Assembly: GCA_964466595.1 (NCBI GenBank)
Contig: CAYXNR010000041.1
Coordinates: 1-21,465, forward strand
Direction: 5' to 3'
DNA: 21,465 bases
Source of the DNA: JABDGC01 sp964466595
Lineage (GTDB): Bacteria > Pseudomonadota > Gammaproteobacteria > DSM-16500
Position 1 is the first letter of the stretch; the number at the start of each line of letters is the position of its first letter. A program made the position numbers and the translations under genes. Positions 6,981-16,688 of the stretch are shown one piece after another. The notes beneath the pieces are model-generated. The model did no database searches and was not told the origin of the DNA. It saw only the letters and a list, made by a program, of their open reading frames with translations.

Positions 6981-8238
6981 TGAAATTTGTTTTCGCACCC
7001 TCCACCAAGCTGAACCCTGGACGCTTGCTAGCTATCAAAAGGCTGGTGGTTATGAACAATGGCTGCGAGTTTTAAGTGAAAAAGAAAGGCCTGAAAAAAT
7101 CATTGAGGCGCTTAAGCTCTCTACCTTACGTGGTCGGGGTGGTGCGGGTTTTTCAACGGGGGTTAAATGGAGCTTTCTCCGTCACGATTTGCCCGGACAA
7201 AAATACGTGCTTTGTAATTCTGATGAGGGTGAGCCCGGCACCTGCAAAGATCGAGATATTTTGCGTTTTAATCCCCATCAGGTGATTGAAGGCATGGCCT
7301 TGGCTTGTTATGCCATGGGTGCAAGTGTTGCCTACAATTATATTCGCGGTGAATTTTGGGAACCCTATGAGCGCTTCGAGGCTGCCTTAGAAGAAGCGCG
7401 CCAAGCTGGCTTGATCGGTAAAAATATTCGCGGTTCGGGTGTGGAGGTTGAAATTTATAATCACTTAGGTGCCGGCGCCTATATTTGCGGTGAGGAAACT
7501 GCACTCATGGAATCCTTAGAAGGCAAAAAGGGCATGCCGCGTTATAAACCACCTTTCCCAGCTGTGCGCGGTCTTTATGGTCGCCCGACCACCATCAACA
7601 ATACCGAAACCTTTGCCTCTGTTCCCGTGATTTTGCAGCATGGTGCGGAATGGTTTCTTAAATTAGGCAAACCGAATAATGGCGGCTGCAAAATATTTTC
7701 AGTGAGTGGTCATGTAAATAAGCCTGGGAATTATGAAGTTTCTCTCGGTACGCCCTTCAAAGATTTATTAGCGCTTGCTGGTGGTATGCTCGGGGGGCGT
7801 CGCTTAAAGGCAGTGATTCCAGGCGGCTCGTCGATGCCCGTTTTACCAGCTTCTATCATGATGGAGCTCGATATGGATTTTGATTCCATCCAAAAAGCAG
7901 GTTCGGCCTTGGGTTCGGGTGCTGTTATTGTGATGGATGAAACGGTTTGCATGGTGCGGATGCTAGAACGTATTTCAAAATTTTATATGGATGAGTCCTG
8001 TGGTCAGTGTACGCCCTGTCGCGAAGGAACGGGTTGGCTCTATCGTCTTGTGCATCGTATCGAAAAAGGCGAAGCGACGCTTGACGATCTTGAAAATCTT
8101 GGCCGTGCTGCGAAAAATATTGAAGGTCGTACCATTTGCGCCTTCGGTGAAGCCGCTGCCTGGCCGGTTGGAGGCATGCTGAAACATTTTCACGAGGAAT
8201 TTGTGGATCACGTTAAACAAAAAAGGTGTCCTTTCTAA
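6973..8238 (+). CDS. nuoF: NADH-quinone oxidoreductase subunit F
   Basis: NuoF is the 51-kDa flavoprotein that oxidises NADH, holding FMN and the [4Fe-4S] cluster N3. The 421-residue sequence shows the glycine-rich nucleotide-binding stretch GRGGAGFSTG (54-63), the FMN-region run CNSDEGEPGTCKDRD (81-95), GAGAYICGEETAL (166-178), and the cluster ligands C343, C346, C349 (ESCGQCTPCREG) and C389 (RTICAFGEA). The ATG at 6973 lies within the end of nuoE. One base separates its stop from the ATG of nuoG. Confidence 0.98.
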   Translation: MANEICFRTLHQAEPWTLASYQKAGGYEQWLRVLSEKERPEKIIEALKLSTLRGRGGAGFSTGVKWSFLRHDLPGQKYVLCNSDEGEPGTCKDRDILRFNPHQVIEGMALACYAMGASVAYNYIRGEFWEPYERFEAALEEARQAGLIGKNIRGSGVEVEIYNHLGAGAYICGEETALMESLEGKKGMPRYKPPFPAVRGLYGRPTTINNTETFASVPVILQHGAEWFLKLGKPNNGGCKIFSVSGHVNKPGNYEVSLGTPFKDLLALAGGMLGGRRLKAVIPGGSSMPVLPASIMMELDMDFDSIQKAGSALGSGAVIVMDETVCMVRMLERISKFYMDESCGQCTPCREGTGWLYRLVHRIEKGEATLDDLENLGRAAKNIEGRTICAFGEAAAWPVGGMLKHFHEEFVDHVKQKRCPF

Positions 8239-8239
8239 A

Positions 8240-10621
8240 ATGAGCGACCTAATCGAAATTGAAATCGATGGTAAAAAAATTCAAGTCAAGCCGAATCAAA
8301 CAGTGATTCAAGCGGCAGATGAAGAGGGAATTTATATTCCACGTTTTTGCTATCATAAAAATCTTTCGATTGCTGCCAATTGCCGAATGTGTTTGGTCGA
8401 TGTGGAAAAATCTCCAAAACCCATGCCGGCCTGTGCACTACCTGTCGTGCCGGGTATGAAGGTGCAGACAAAATCAAGCAAGGCACTTGCCGCGCAGCGT
8501 GCGGTAATGGAATTTTTACTGATTAATCACCCCCTCGATTGTCCCATCTGTGATCAAGGCGGCGAATGTGAATTACAAGATTTAGCCATGGGCTATGGCT
8601 CTGATCGTTCCCATTATGATGAAGGAAAGCGCTCCGTAGCGGATCAAGATCTGGGTCCTTTAGTCGCAACAGAAATGACGCGTTGCATTCAATGTACGCG
8701 TTGCGTGCGCTTTGGCGATGAGGTGGCGGGTTTGCGAGAATTAGGGGCGATTAAGCGTGGGGAAGAGATGGAGATTTCTACCTATGTTCAGCATGCGCTG
8801 CAATCAGAAGTTTCGGGGAATATAATTGATCTGTGTCCTGTTGGAGCTTTAACTGCGAAACCCTCTCGTTTTCGAGCGCGTGCTTGGGAGTTGACTCAAG
8901 CACCGAGCATCAGTCCACATGATTGTCTAGGGACCAATCTCCATGTGCATACCTATCGCGGGAAGGTGATGCGAGTCGTGTCACGAGAAAATAAAGAACT
9001 AAATGAAATGTGGCTTGCTGATCGCGATCGCTTTAGCTACGAAGGCTTGTATCATCCTGATCGGCTTTCTGAGCCCCTGGTGAAATTGGATGGACAATGG
9101 GAAAAAGCAGAATGGATGCCGGCTCTCGATTATGCTGTCTCTGGTTTGCGTCGCGTGATGGCAACCAGCACCGCTGATCAAATTGCAGCACTGGCCTCGC
9201 CAAATTCAACTCTCGAAGAATTGTATCTCTTGCAAAAATTATTGCGCGGTCTCGGCAGTTCTAATCTCGATCATCGTTTAAGACAAACTGATTTTCGCGA
9301 TCAATCCGAATTTCCTCTCGCGCCAAATTTGGGTGCTTCCCTTGCTGAGGTGGAAGCGGCTGAGAGTGTTCTCTTGATTGGCTCCAATATTCAAAAAGAA
9401 CAGCCACTACTTGCGCTGCGTTTACGCAAAGCGTATTTGAAAGGTGCGGCCATCATGGCGCTGAACCCCATGGATTATCGTTTTCATTTTCAATTAAAAG
9501 CAAAAAAGATCGTCGCTCCCGATGAATTAGTCTCTGCACTAGCGGGTATAGCGAAGGCCCTACTCTCAGCTAAGGCAGATGCAAAGTTAGCAGCGCTTTT
9601 GCAAGATCTTACCATCGATGAATCGGAGCGGCTGATGGCCGAGCATTTAAAGACAAGCAAGCGCAGCTTCATTTTCTTAGGCAGTTTAGCCTTTAATCAT
9701 CCGCAAGCCTCTTTCCTGCGGCGACTCGCAGCTTTTATTGCAGAAGCCACGGAAAGTAAATTGGGATGGCTGACAGAAGGTGCGAACGCTGCAGGTGCTT
9801 GGCTTGCTGGTATGGTGCCGCATCGTCGTCCCGGCGGTAAAATTAATACCCACATGGGCTTACATGCCCTGACGATGCTAGAAAAAAATCGCAAAGCCTA
9901 TCTTTTATTGCAGGTCGAACCCGATCTTGATTCTGCTCATCCTGCTTTGATGAGAAATGCTTTAAAACAAGCAGAATTTGTGGTGGCTTTTTCCTCCTTC
10001 GACAATCCCATCTTGCGGGAAGTTGCCAATGTGATCTTGCCCATTGCGCCTTTCACTGAAACTTCGGGCACCTATGTGAATACCGTAGGGAATTGGCAAA
10101 GTTTTAAACCGGCAGCTGCTTTGTATAAAAATACCCAGCCTGCTTGGAAGGTGCTTTCTTCGCTAGCGAACCTCTTACAATTACCGGGTTTCCGCTATGA
10201 AACAACTGAAGGTATTCGAGAGGAAGTGCAGTCACTGATTCAGAATACCGAGTTTCTCTCCTCAAAAGTCAGTTGGAAAGATGTAGCTTTAGCCGAGCCC
10301 AAACAGCCGGGTATTTCGAGAGTGGGAGAAATTCCACTCTATGCCGTAGATAGTATCGTGCGCCGTGCAAAAGCCCTGCAGGCTACTCAAAAAATAGTCG
10401 AGGGCGAACTCGCTGCGCTGCGCTTACATCCTTCTTACGCAAAGGAATTAGGCCTGAAAGCCGGCATGAAGCTCGCCATCTCTCATAAAAAAGAGACAAT
10501 CCATTTGCCTCTCATACTCGATGAAAGAGTTCCCCCGCATGCAGCCTGGCTGCCGGGAGGGATAAAAGAAACAGTTGAATTAAGTGAATTGTTTGGACGG
10601 TTGGAGTTAAAACCAGTTTAA
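8240..10621 (+). CDS. nuoG: NADH-quinone oxidoreductase subunit G
   Basis: NuoG is the large Fe-S subunit of the peripheral arm of complex I. In the 793-residue protein, N1b ligands are C37, C48, C51 and C65; N5 ligands are H97, C101, C104 and C110; N4 ligands are C149, C152, C155 and C199. The rest is a molybdopterin-oxidoreductase-like domain that has lost the cofactor in this family. The four-cysteine set for the extra N7 cluster seen in E. coli and Thermus is missing: only C229 is found in that region. I chose ATG 8240, directly after the nuoF stop; an in-frame ATG at 8201 inside nuoF adds 13 residues not typical of the family. Confidence 0.97.
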   Translation: MSDLIEIEIDGKKIQVKPNQTVIQAADEEGIYIPRFCYHKNLSIAANCRMCLVDVEKSPKPMPACALPVVPGMKVQTKSSKALAAQRAVMEFLLINHPLDCPICDQGGECELQDLAMGYGSDRSHYDEGKRSVADQDLGPLVATEMTRCIQCTRCVRFGDEVAGLRELGAIKRGEEMEISTYVQHALQSEVSGNIIDLCPVGALTAKPSRFRARAWELTQAPSISPHDCLGTNLHVHTYRGKVMRVVSRENKELNEMWLADRDRFSYEGLYHPDRLSEPLVKLDGQWEKAEWMPALDYAVSGLRRVMATSTADQIAALASPNSTLEELYLLQKLLRGLGSSNLDHRLRQTDFRDQSEFPLAPNLGASLAEVEAAESVLLIGSNIQKEQPLLALRLRKAYLKGAAIMALNPMDYRFHFQLKAKKIVAPDELVSALAGIAKALLSAKADAKLAALLQDLTIDESERLMAEHLKTSKRSFIFLGSLAFNHPQASFLRRLAAFIAEATESKLGWLTEGANAAGAWLAGMVPHRRPGGKINTHMGLHALTMLEKNRKAYLLLQVEPDLDSAHPALMRNALKQAEFVVAFSSFDNPILREVANVILPIAPFTETSGTYVNTVGNWQSFKPAAALYKNTQPAWKVLSSLANLLQLPGFRYETTEGIREEVQSLIQNTEFLSSKVSWKDVALAEPKQPGISRVGEIPLYAVDSIVRRAKALQATQKIVEGELAALRLHPSYAKELGLKAGMKLAISHKKETIHLPLILDERVPPHAAWLPGGIKETVELSELFGRLELKPV

Positions 10622-10635
10622 ATGCGGAGAAAGTA

Positions 10636-11658
10636 ATGGAAAGTTTAGTTGTACTACTATGGCTACTCATTAAGATAGTCGCGCTCGTCCTTGCCTTGGT
10701 CGTGGGCGTGATTTATCTTACTTTCTTCGAGCGAAAAGTTATTGGCTATATGCAATCGCGTATTGGTCCCAACCGCGTGGGACCACGCGGTCTTTTTCAA
10801 CCGCTCGCAGATATGCTCAAACTCTTAACCAAGGAATTAATTTTTCCCACAGTCTCCAATCGCTATCTTTTTTTCATTGCGCCTCTCATTAGTTTTGGTA
10901 CGGCCTTAGCCGGTTGGGCGATTGTGCCCTTCGATCAAGGTGCAGTTTTAGCTAATCTCAATGCCGGTATCTTATATAGCTTAGCTCTCTCTTCCTTAGG
11001 TGTGTACGGTATTCTCATTGCTGGTTGGGCCTCGAATTCAAAATATGCGCTCTTTGGTTCCCTGCGCGCTGCTGCCCAAGCTATTTCCTATGAAATTGCC
11101 ATGGGTTTTGCTCTGATCGGTGTCATGATGGCCGCAAATTCTTTAAATTTTCAAGCCGTGGTTGAAGCACAGCGCGGCGGGTTTTGGCATTGGTATTGGC
11201 TACCCTTGCTACCTTTGTTTATTGTGTATTGGGTCTCAGGTTTAGCTGAAACCAATCGAGCACCCTTTGATGTTGCTGAAGGCGAGTCTGAGATTGTCGC
11301 CGGTTTTCATGTGGAATATTCCGGTGTGATGTTTGCACTTTTCTTTTTTGCTGAATATGCGAACATGATTCTGATTTCCGCCTTACTATCAGTACTTTTT
11401 CTGGGCGGTTGGTTGTCCCCCTTTCAGGGACTTCCCTATCTTGAAGCACTTTTTGCCTGGGTGCCGGGTTTCGTTTGGCTACTGCTTAAACTAGCTTTCT
11501 TTTTGTACTGTTATCTTTGGTTTAGAGCAACCTTTCCGCGTTTCCGCTATGATCAAATCATGCGTTTGGGTTGGAAGGTATTTATACCGCTCACCTTAAT
11601 TTGGATTGTGGTCGTGGCTTTAGCGGTGCATTTTCATTTGCCGCCCTGGTTTCAATAA
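10636..11658 (+). CDS. nuoH: NADH-quinone oxidoreductase subunit H
   Basis: NuoH is the membrane subunit that links the quinone chamber to the proton-pumping arm of complex I. The 340-residue protein has about eight membrane segments, beginning with residues 3-28. The cytoplasmic loops contain the signatures YMQSRIGPNRVGPRGLFQP (38-56) and AETNRAPFDVAEGESEIVAG, whose acidic residues belong to the quinone/proton channel. The ATG at 10636 follows GGAGA. It lies 14 bases after nuoG and 29 before nuoI. Confidence 0.97.
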   Translation: MESLVVLLWLLIKIVALVLALVVGVIYLTFFERKVIGYMQSRIGPNRVGPRGLFQPLADMLKLLTKELIFPTVSNRYLFFIAPLISFGTALAGWAIVPFDQGAVLANLNAGILYSLALSSLGVYGILIAGWASNSKYALFGSLRAAAQAISYEIAMGFALIGVMMAANSLNFQAVVEAQRGGFWHWYWLPLLPLFIVYWVSGLAETNRAPFDVAEGESEIVAGFHVEYSGVMFALFFFAEYANMILISALLSVLFLGGWLSPFQGLPYLEALFAWVPGFVWLLLKLAFFLYCYLWFRATFPRFRYDQIMRLGWKVFIPLTLIWIVVVALAVHFHLPPWFQ

Positions 11659-11687
11659 AATGAGAATTGAATAAAAAAGGTAAAATA

Positions 11688-12182
11688 ATGCTACAACTTT
11701 TAAAACATTATATAAAAAGCGCTTCTTTCTGGGATCTCCTTCAAGGTTTGCAGGTGACTGGCCGTTATTTTTTTAAACGCAAGGTGACCATTCAATATCC
11801 AGAAGAAAAAACACCGGTCTCGCCACGTTTTCGTGGTATTCACGCCCTGCGCCGCTATCCCAATGGCGAGGAACGCTGCATTGCTTGCAAGCTCTGCGAA
11901 GCCGTTTGTCCGGCCTTAGCTATCACCATCGAAGGTGAACCGCGTGAAGATGATGGTTCTCGTCGTACGACGCTTTATGATATCGATTTATTTAAATGTG
12001 TTTACTGCGGTTTTTGTGAAGAAGCCTGTCCTGTAGATGCTATTGTGCTGACAGAACTCTGCGACTATCACATGGAACAACGCGGCGAACAAATTTTGAC
12101 AAAAGATAAATTATTAGCACTCGGCGATCTCTATGAAAAAGAAATTGCGAAAAACCGAGAAGAGGATGAAAAGTTTCGCTGA
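11688..12182 (+). CDS. nuoI: NADH-quinone oxidoreductase subunit I
   Basis: NuoI is the ferredoxin-like subunit that holds the two [4Fe-4S] clusters N6a and N6b leading to N2. In the 164-residue protein the ligands form two CxxCxxCxxxC motifs: C64, C67, C70, C74 and C104, C107, C110, C114. An N-terminal amphipathic region (1-30) attaches to the membrane arm. I chose the ATG at 11688, preceded by AAAAAAGG; an in-frame TTG at 11667 precedes the ribosome site. A short weak hairpin (AGTGT at 12182, ACACT at 12196) lies between nuoI and nuoJ. Confidence 0.97.
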   Translation: MLQLLKHYIKSASFWDLLQGLQVTGRYFFKRKVTIQYPEEKTPVSPRFRGIHALRRYPNGEERCIACKLCEAVCPALAITIEGEPREDDGSRRTTLYDIDLFKCVYCGFCEEACPVDAIVLTELCDYHMEQRGEQILTKDKLLALGDLYEKEIAKNREEDEKFR

Positions 12183-12211
12183 GTGTGACAAATAAACACT
12201 AAGAGGGTTAC

Positions 12212-12811
12212 ATGCTAGTTGTACATTTTATATTTTACATTTTTGCTGTGATAGCCGTGCTTTCCGCGCTAGTTGTGATTAGCGTGCGTAATCCAGTGCA
12301 CTCGGTTTTAGCTTTAGTGGTGACTTTTTCGGCAATGGCCGGCGTGTGGATGATTCTATCAGCAGAATTTCTCTCCCTCATCTTGCTGCTTGTCTATGTC
12401 GGCGCGGTGATGACTTTATTCCTTTTCGTCGTCATGATGCTCAATGTGAATATTACAGGACACCGCGAAGGGTTTACCCGCTATCTGCCTTTCGGAATTC
12501 TCTTAGTGCTCTTAATGGTGGCGCTGATGATTGTTGCTTTTGGTTCCTTTACCCTGCCAGCCCCGCCTTTGCCGAATGCTGACTTTAGTAATGTAACTGA
12601 GCTTGGTTCTGTGCTTTATACTGATTATGCTTATCCCTTCGAAATTGCCGGTGTGATTTTACTCGCGGCGATTATTGCTGCGATCAGTTTGGCGCATCGT
12701 GTTCCCAAATTCAAAAAAACGCAGAACATCAGTGCACAATTGCGCGTACGCCGCGAAGACCGCCTGCGTTTAGTGAAGATGCCTGTGGAGAAGAAAAATG
12801 ATCTCTCTTAA
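12212..12811 (+). CDS. nuoJ: NADH-quinone oxidoreductase subunit J
   Basis: NuoJ is a membrane subunit of complex I (ND6-type) involved in coupling quinone reduction to proton pumping. The 199-residue protein has five membrane segments. The third carries LILLLVYVGAVMTLFLFVVMM, the most conserved part of the family, with the pi-bulge region. A charged, Arg/Lys-rich C-terminal tail of about 35 residues follows the last helix. The ATG at 12212 is preceded by AAGAGGG. The gene overlaps nuoK by 14 bases. Confidence 0.95.
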   Translation: MLVVHFIFYIFAVIAVLSALVVISVRNPVHSVLALVVTFSAMAGVWMILSAEFLSLILLLVYVGAVMTLFLFVVMMLNVNITGHREGFTRYLPFGILLVLLMVALMIVAFGSFTLPAPPLPNADFSNVTELGSVLYTDYAYPFEIAGVILLAAIIAAISLAHRVPKFKKTQNISAQLRVRREDRLRLVKMPVEKKNDLS

Positions 12812-13103
12812 TGAATTTCTCATTCTTGCTGCGCTGCTCTTTGGTTTAGGAACAGCCGGAATTATTATCAATCGTAAAAACATCATTATTTTATTGATGT
12901 CACTGGAATTGCTGTTGTTAGCAGTCAATACCAACTTTATCGCCTTTTCGTATTTTTTAAAAAATCAAGTCGGCCAAGTTTTTGTGTTTTTTGTCTTAAC
13001 AGTAGCTGCTGCTGAGGCGGCAATTGGTTTGGCTATCATGGTCGTGATGTATCGAAGGCAGAGTACAATTGAAATCGAAAAATTAGCTACGCTTAAGGGC
13101 TAG
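12798..13103 (+). CDS. nuoK: NADH-quinone oxidoreductase subunit K
   Basis: NuoK is the small ND4L-type membrane subunit of complex I, related to MrpC of antiporters. The 101-residue length is standard. Three membrane segments are visible, with the two conserved buried glutamates of the proton path at E37 (LMSLELLLLAVN) and E73 (VAAAEAAIGLAI). The ATG at 12798 sits inside the end of nuoJ with GGAG upstream. nuoL follows after 31 bases, the largest gap in the operon. Confidence 0.96.
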   Translation: MISLNEFLILAALLFGLGTAGIIINRKNIIILLMSLELLLLAVNTNFIAFSYFLKNQVGQVFVFFVLTVAAAEAAIGLAIMVVMYRRQSTIEIEKLATLKG

Positions 13104-13134
13104 ATGTTGTATTAATCATTGAAAAGGGCAAACT

Positions 13135-15096
13135 GTGGATTTATTGCTAATAACAAAGATCATTATTCTTTTACCCTTAGTGGGGGCTTTGATAGCCGGA
13201 CTTGTTGGCAAGCTAATCGGTCGTAAAGCAACGCATCGTGCAGTCATTAGCTTGGTTGCTATTTCTTTTTTACTCTCCTGCTATCTTTTTTATGCGATGA
13301 TCATCCTCAATCATCCTGCTTTTACAGCTCTCATTTACAATTGGGCAGATATCGGCAACCTTCACCTGACGGTCTCTCTCTTAGTTGATAAATTAAGCGC
13401 TGTCATGACCTTTATCGTTACCTTCATTTCTTTTATGGTCTATATTTACACTATTGGCTACATGGCCGACGATCCGGGGTATCAACGCTTTTTTTGTTAT
13501 ATTTCCTTGTTTACCTTTGCCATGCTCGTGCTTGTCCTTGCTGATAATTTTCTTCTGCTTTACTTCGGCTGGGAAGGCGTGGGTTTAGTTTCCTATCTTT
13601 TAATTGGTTTTTGGTTTAAGCGCGACACCGCAACCCTCGGAAGTCTCAAGGCTTTTTTAGTGAACCGAATTGGTGATTTGGGTTTTCTCTTAGGGATAGC
13701 ACTTATTTTAATGGATTTTGGTAGCCTACAATATCAAACCGTTTTTGCAGGGGTTCCCAAATTGCTGAATGCCTACTGGATTTTTCCCGGTGGTGCCACG
13801 ATGTCTGCGATTACACTCACCTGCTTGCTGCTTTTTGTGGGCGCGATGGGGAAATCAGCACAGGTTCCTCTTCATGTGTGGCTTCCCGAATCGATGGAAG
13901 GTCCGACACCTATTTCTGCGCTTATCCATGCGGCGACCATGGTAACAGCCGGCATTTATATGGTTACTCGCTTATCACCACTCTTTGAATATTCTCCCAC
14001 CGCTTTAAGCGTCATTTTAGTTATTGGCGCCACCACCTGCTTTTTTATGGGACTGTTGGCTGTTGTCCAATTCGATATCAAACGAGTGATTGCTTATTCC
14101 ACGCTCTCGCAACTTGGTTATATGGCGGTCGCCCTTGGCGTTTCTGCCTATGATGCAGCTATTTTTCATCTCATCACTCATGCCTTTTTTAAGGCACTGC
14201 TCTTCTTAGCAGCAGGTTCGGTGATCATTGCTCTCCATCATGAGCAAGACATGCGTAAAATGGGCGGCTTGGCACGCTTGTTGCCAATCACCTATTTTAC
14301 CTTTTTGATCGGCTCTTTGGCCCTAGCTGCCATTCCGCCCTTTGCCGGCTTTTATTCCAAGGATATTATTATTGAAGCAACCCATTTATCTACCATACCG
14401 GGTGCGGGCTATGCTTATTTCTGTGTGCAAGTCTCTGCCTTTGTCACGGCTCTTTATACTTTTCGCGCCCTGTTTTTAACTTTTCATACCCAAGCGCGTT
14501 TTGATTTGCATGGCGAGCATCAGGTTCATGAATCTCCCTGGGTAGTTCTCTTGCCCTTGGTTGTTTTAGCCCTACCCAGTGTGGTGGCAGGCGCTTTGCT
14601 GATTGAGCCGATGTTATTTTCCTCGCCACATTTATTAGGCTCGAGCGTTTTTATTTTGCCGCAACATGCAGTATTAAAAGAACTTGCTACGGATTATCAT
14701 GGCGTCTTTTCGATGGCTCTTGCGGCCTTTTCCGGACTGACTTTCTGGCTCGTCATAGCAGGAATCCTCACGGCCTGGTTTTTTAATGTTGCTCATCCGC
14801 AGTGGTCTGAAGCTCTCAAGAAAAAATTTGCTTGGCTTTATGCTATCCTGCTTCACAAATACGGCTTTGATGAATTCAATCAAGCGGTTTTGGTGAAGGG
14901 AACGCGTGAAACCGGTAGTGCGCTTTATACAGTGAGCGATTTAAAACTCATTGATGGCTTGTTGGTGAATGGCTCAGCCGAGAGTGTCGGTTGGTTTGCA
15001 CGAATTTCGCGTCGTATACAAACGGGTTATTTGTATCATTATACCTTGGTGATGATCCTGGGCTTAATGGGCTTTTTAATTTGGTATGTGAGGTAA
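13135..15096 (+). CDS. nuoL: NADH-quinone oxidoreductase subunit L
   Basis: NuoL is the distal antiporter-like proton-pumping subunit of complex I. The 653-residue protein has about sixteen membrane segments, including the C-terminal amphipathic helix that runs along the membrane arm. Key residues are E147 in FGWEGVGLVSYLLIGFW and K240 in GAMGKSAQVPLHVWLPESM, followed by EGPTPISALIHAATMVTAG (255-273). Translation starts at GTG 13135 behind AAAAGGG; no in-frame ATG lies near. nuoM begins 11 bases after the stop. Confidence 0.97.
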   Translation: MDLLLITKIIILLPLVGALIAGLVGKLIGRKATHRAVISLVAISFLLSCYLFYAMIILNHPAFTALIYNWADIGNLHLTVSLLVDKLSAVMTFIVTFISFMVYIYTIGYMADDPGYQRFFCYISLFTFAMLVLVLADNFLLLYFGWEGVGLVSYLLIGFWFKRDTATLGSLKAFLVNRIGDLGFLLGIALILMDFGSLQYQTVFAGVPKLLNAYWIFPGGATMSAITLTCLLLFVGAMGKSAQVPLHVWLPESMEGPTPISALIHAATMVTAGIYMVTRLSPLFEYSPTALSVILVIGATTCFFMGLLAVVQFDIKRVIAYSTLSQLGYMAVALGVSAYDAAIFHLITHAFFKALLFLAAGSVIIALHHEQDMRKMGGLARLLPITYFTFLIGSLALAAIPPFAGFYSKDIIIEATHLSTIPGAGYAYFCVQVSAFVTALYTFRALFLTFHTQARFDLHGEHQVHESPWVVLLPLVVLALPSVVAGALLIEPMLFSSPHLLGSSVFILPQHAVLKELATDYHGVFSMALAAFSGLTFWLVIAGILTAWFFNVAHPQWSEALKKKFAWLYAILLHKYGFDEFNQAVLVKGTRETGSALYTVSDLKLIDGLLVNGSAESVGWFARISRRIQTGYLYHYTLVMILGLMGFLIWYVR

Positions 15097-15107
15097 TCAC
15101 GAGGCCT

Positions 15108-16664
15108 ATGTTTTTTCATTTACCGATCTTAAGTATTTTGATTTGGCTGCCGCTTGCAGGCGCCGTACTGGTTTTAATGACGGGCGGCGATCAACGCGCT
15201 TCGCTTGCACGTGGGATTGCAGTTGTGGTTGCTCTCTTGAGTTTTCTACTGTGTATACCGCTCTATTTGGGTTTTGATCCCACGAGCTATTTAATGCAAT
15301 ACCGCGAAGATTATCTCTGGCTGACTGCTTCCAAAATTCATTATGCCCTCGGTATCGATGGTATTTCCTTGGTCATGATTATCTTGACTAACTTTACTGG
15401 ACTCTTAGTTATTTTAGCCGGCCTTGAAGCCGTGAAGCAGCGTGTGGCGCAATATCTTGCCATCTTTTTGATTTTGCAAGCCATGATTATCGGTGTGTTT
15501 GCTTCAATGGATGCTATTTTGTTTTATGTCTTTTGGGAAGGGATGCTGATCCCGATGTATTTGATCATCGGAATGTGGGGTAGTTCCAATCGAGTTTATG
15601 CCTCAATCAAATTCTTTTTGTATACTTTTTTTGGTTCCATTCTCATGTTGGTCGCGCTTTTATATCTCGCCCAAAAATCTGGTTCTTATAGTATTCAAAG
15701 TTTTTATCATTTACCGCTGACTTTAACAGAGCAAATCCTGCTATTTTTTGCTTTTTTACTGGCTTTTGCTGTTAAGGTACCCATGTGGCCGGTACACACC
15801 TGGCTTCCTGATGCTCATACCGAAGCCCCGACAGCAGGTTCAGTTATTTTGGCAGCGCTGCTTTTAAAATTAGGTGTCTATGGTTTTCTACGATTTTCAA
15901 TGCCAATTTTACCGCTGGCCTGTCAGCACTTATCTGGCTTCATGATTGTTTTGTCCTTGATTGCGATTGTTTATATTGGTCTCATAGCCATTGTGCAGGC
16001 TGATATGAAAAAATTAATCGCTTATTCTTCTATTTCTCATATGGGTATTGCGACCCTGGGTTGTTTTATGGCCTATGATCTCATCCATGATTCTCAAGAA
16101 TTACAAGCAGCCTATATGGGTTTACAAGGCGCAGTTATTCAAATGGTCGCGCATGCTTTTAGCTCAGGTGCGATGTTTTTCGGAGTAGGGTGGCTGGCTG
16201 CGCGTTATTATAATCACAGTCGTTTAATTAAGAGTTATGGCGGTGTAGCCAATACCATGCCAGTCTTCGCTGCTTTTTTTATGCTTTTTGCACTATCAAA
16301 TGTGGGCTTACCAGGAACAGCTGGTTTTGTTGGTGAGTTTATGGTGATTGTGGGTGCAATGCATTCGCATTTTTGGGTAGCGCTAGTTGCGGCTACCACC
16401 CTTATTTTAGGCGCTTCCTATACGCTATGGATGTACAAGCGCGTCTTTTTTGGTCCGGTGAGAAATGATCAGGTTGCTTCGTTTCGGGATTTAAGTGCTA
16501 TTGAATTAATAAATTATCTTTTATTAGCTGCTGCTGTCTTGTGGTTGGGTTTAAACCCCGAACCAATCGTTCATGTGCTGCAGGCAACGCTGGGGCATTT
16601 GCTAGCGCAGAGTTTACCCTATGGTGTGGCAATGAGCCCAAATGAATTAAGTTATTTTGCTTAA
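15108..16664 (+). CDS. nuoM: NADH-quinone oxidoreductase subunit M
   Basis: NuoM is the second antiporter-like pumping subunit of complex I. In the 518-residue protein the conserved E144 (FYVFWEGMLIPMYLIIG), K223 (FAVKVPMWPVHTWLPDAHTE) and K254 (ALLLKLGVYGFLRF) are in place. About fourteen membrane segments can be counted. I chose the ATG at 15108; the frame is open upstream to 14991 inside nuoL, but that part is polar and is the shadow of nuoL. GAGG lies only three bases before the ATG, a tight spacing. Confidence 0.97.
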   Translation: MFFHLPILSILIWLPLAGAVLVLMTGGDQRASLARGIAVVVALLSFLLCIPLYLGFDPTSYLMQYREDYLWLTASKIHYALGIDGISLVMIILTNFTGLLVILAGLEAVKQRVAQYLAIFLILQAMIIGVFASMDAILFYVFWEGMLIPMYLIIGMWGSSNRVYASIKFFLYTFFGSILMLVALLYLAQKSGSYSIQSFYHLPLTLTEQILLFFAFLLAFAVKVPMWPVHTWLPDAHTEAPTAGSVILAALLLKLGVYGFLRFSMPILPLACQHLSGFMIVLSLIAIVYIGLIAIVQADMKKLIAYSSISHMGIATLGCFMAYDLIHDSQELQAAYMGLQGAVIQMVAHAFSSGAMFFGVGWLAARYYNHSRLIKSYGGVANTMPVFAAFFMLFALSNVGLPGTAGFVGEFMVIVGAMHSHFWVALVAATTLILGASYTLWMYKRVFFGPVRNDQVASFRDLSAIELINYLLLAAAVLWLGLNPEPIVHVLQATLGHLLAQSLPYGVAMSPNELSYFA

Positions 16665-16688
16665 TCAATCAATACTCGGAAAAATGAT

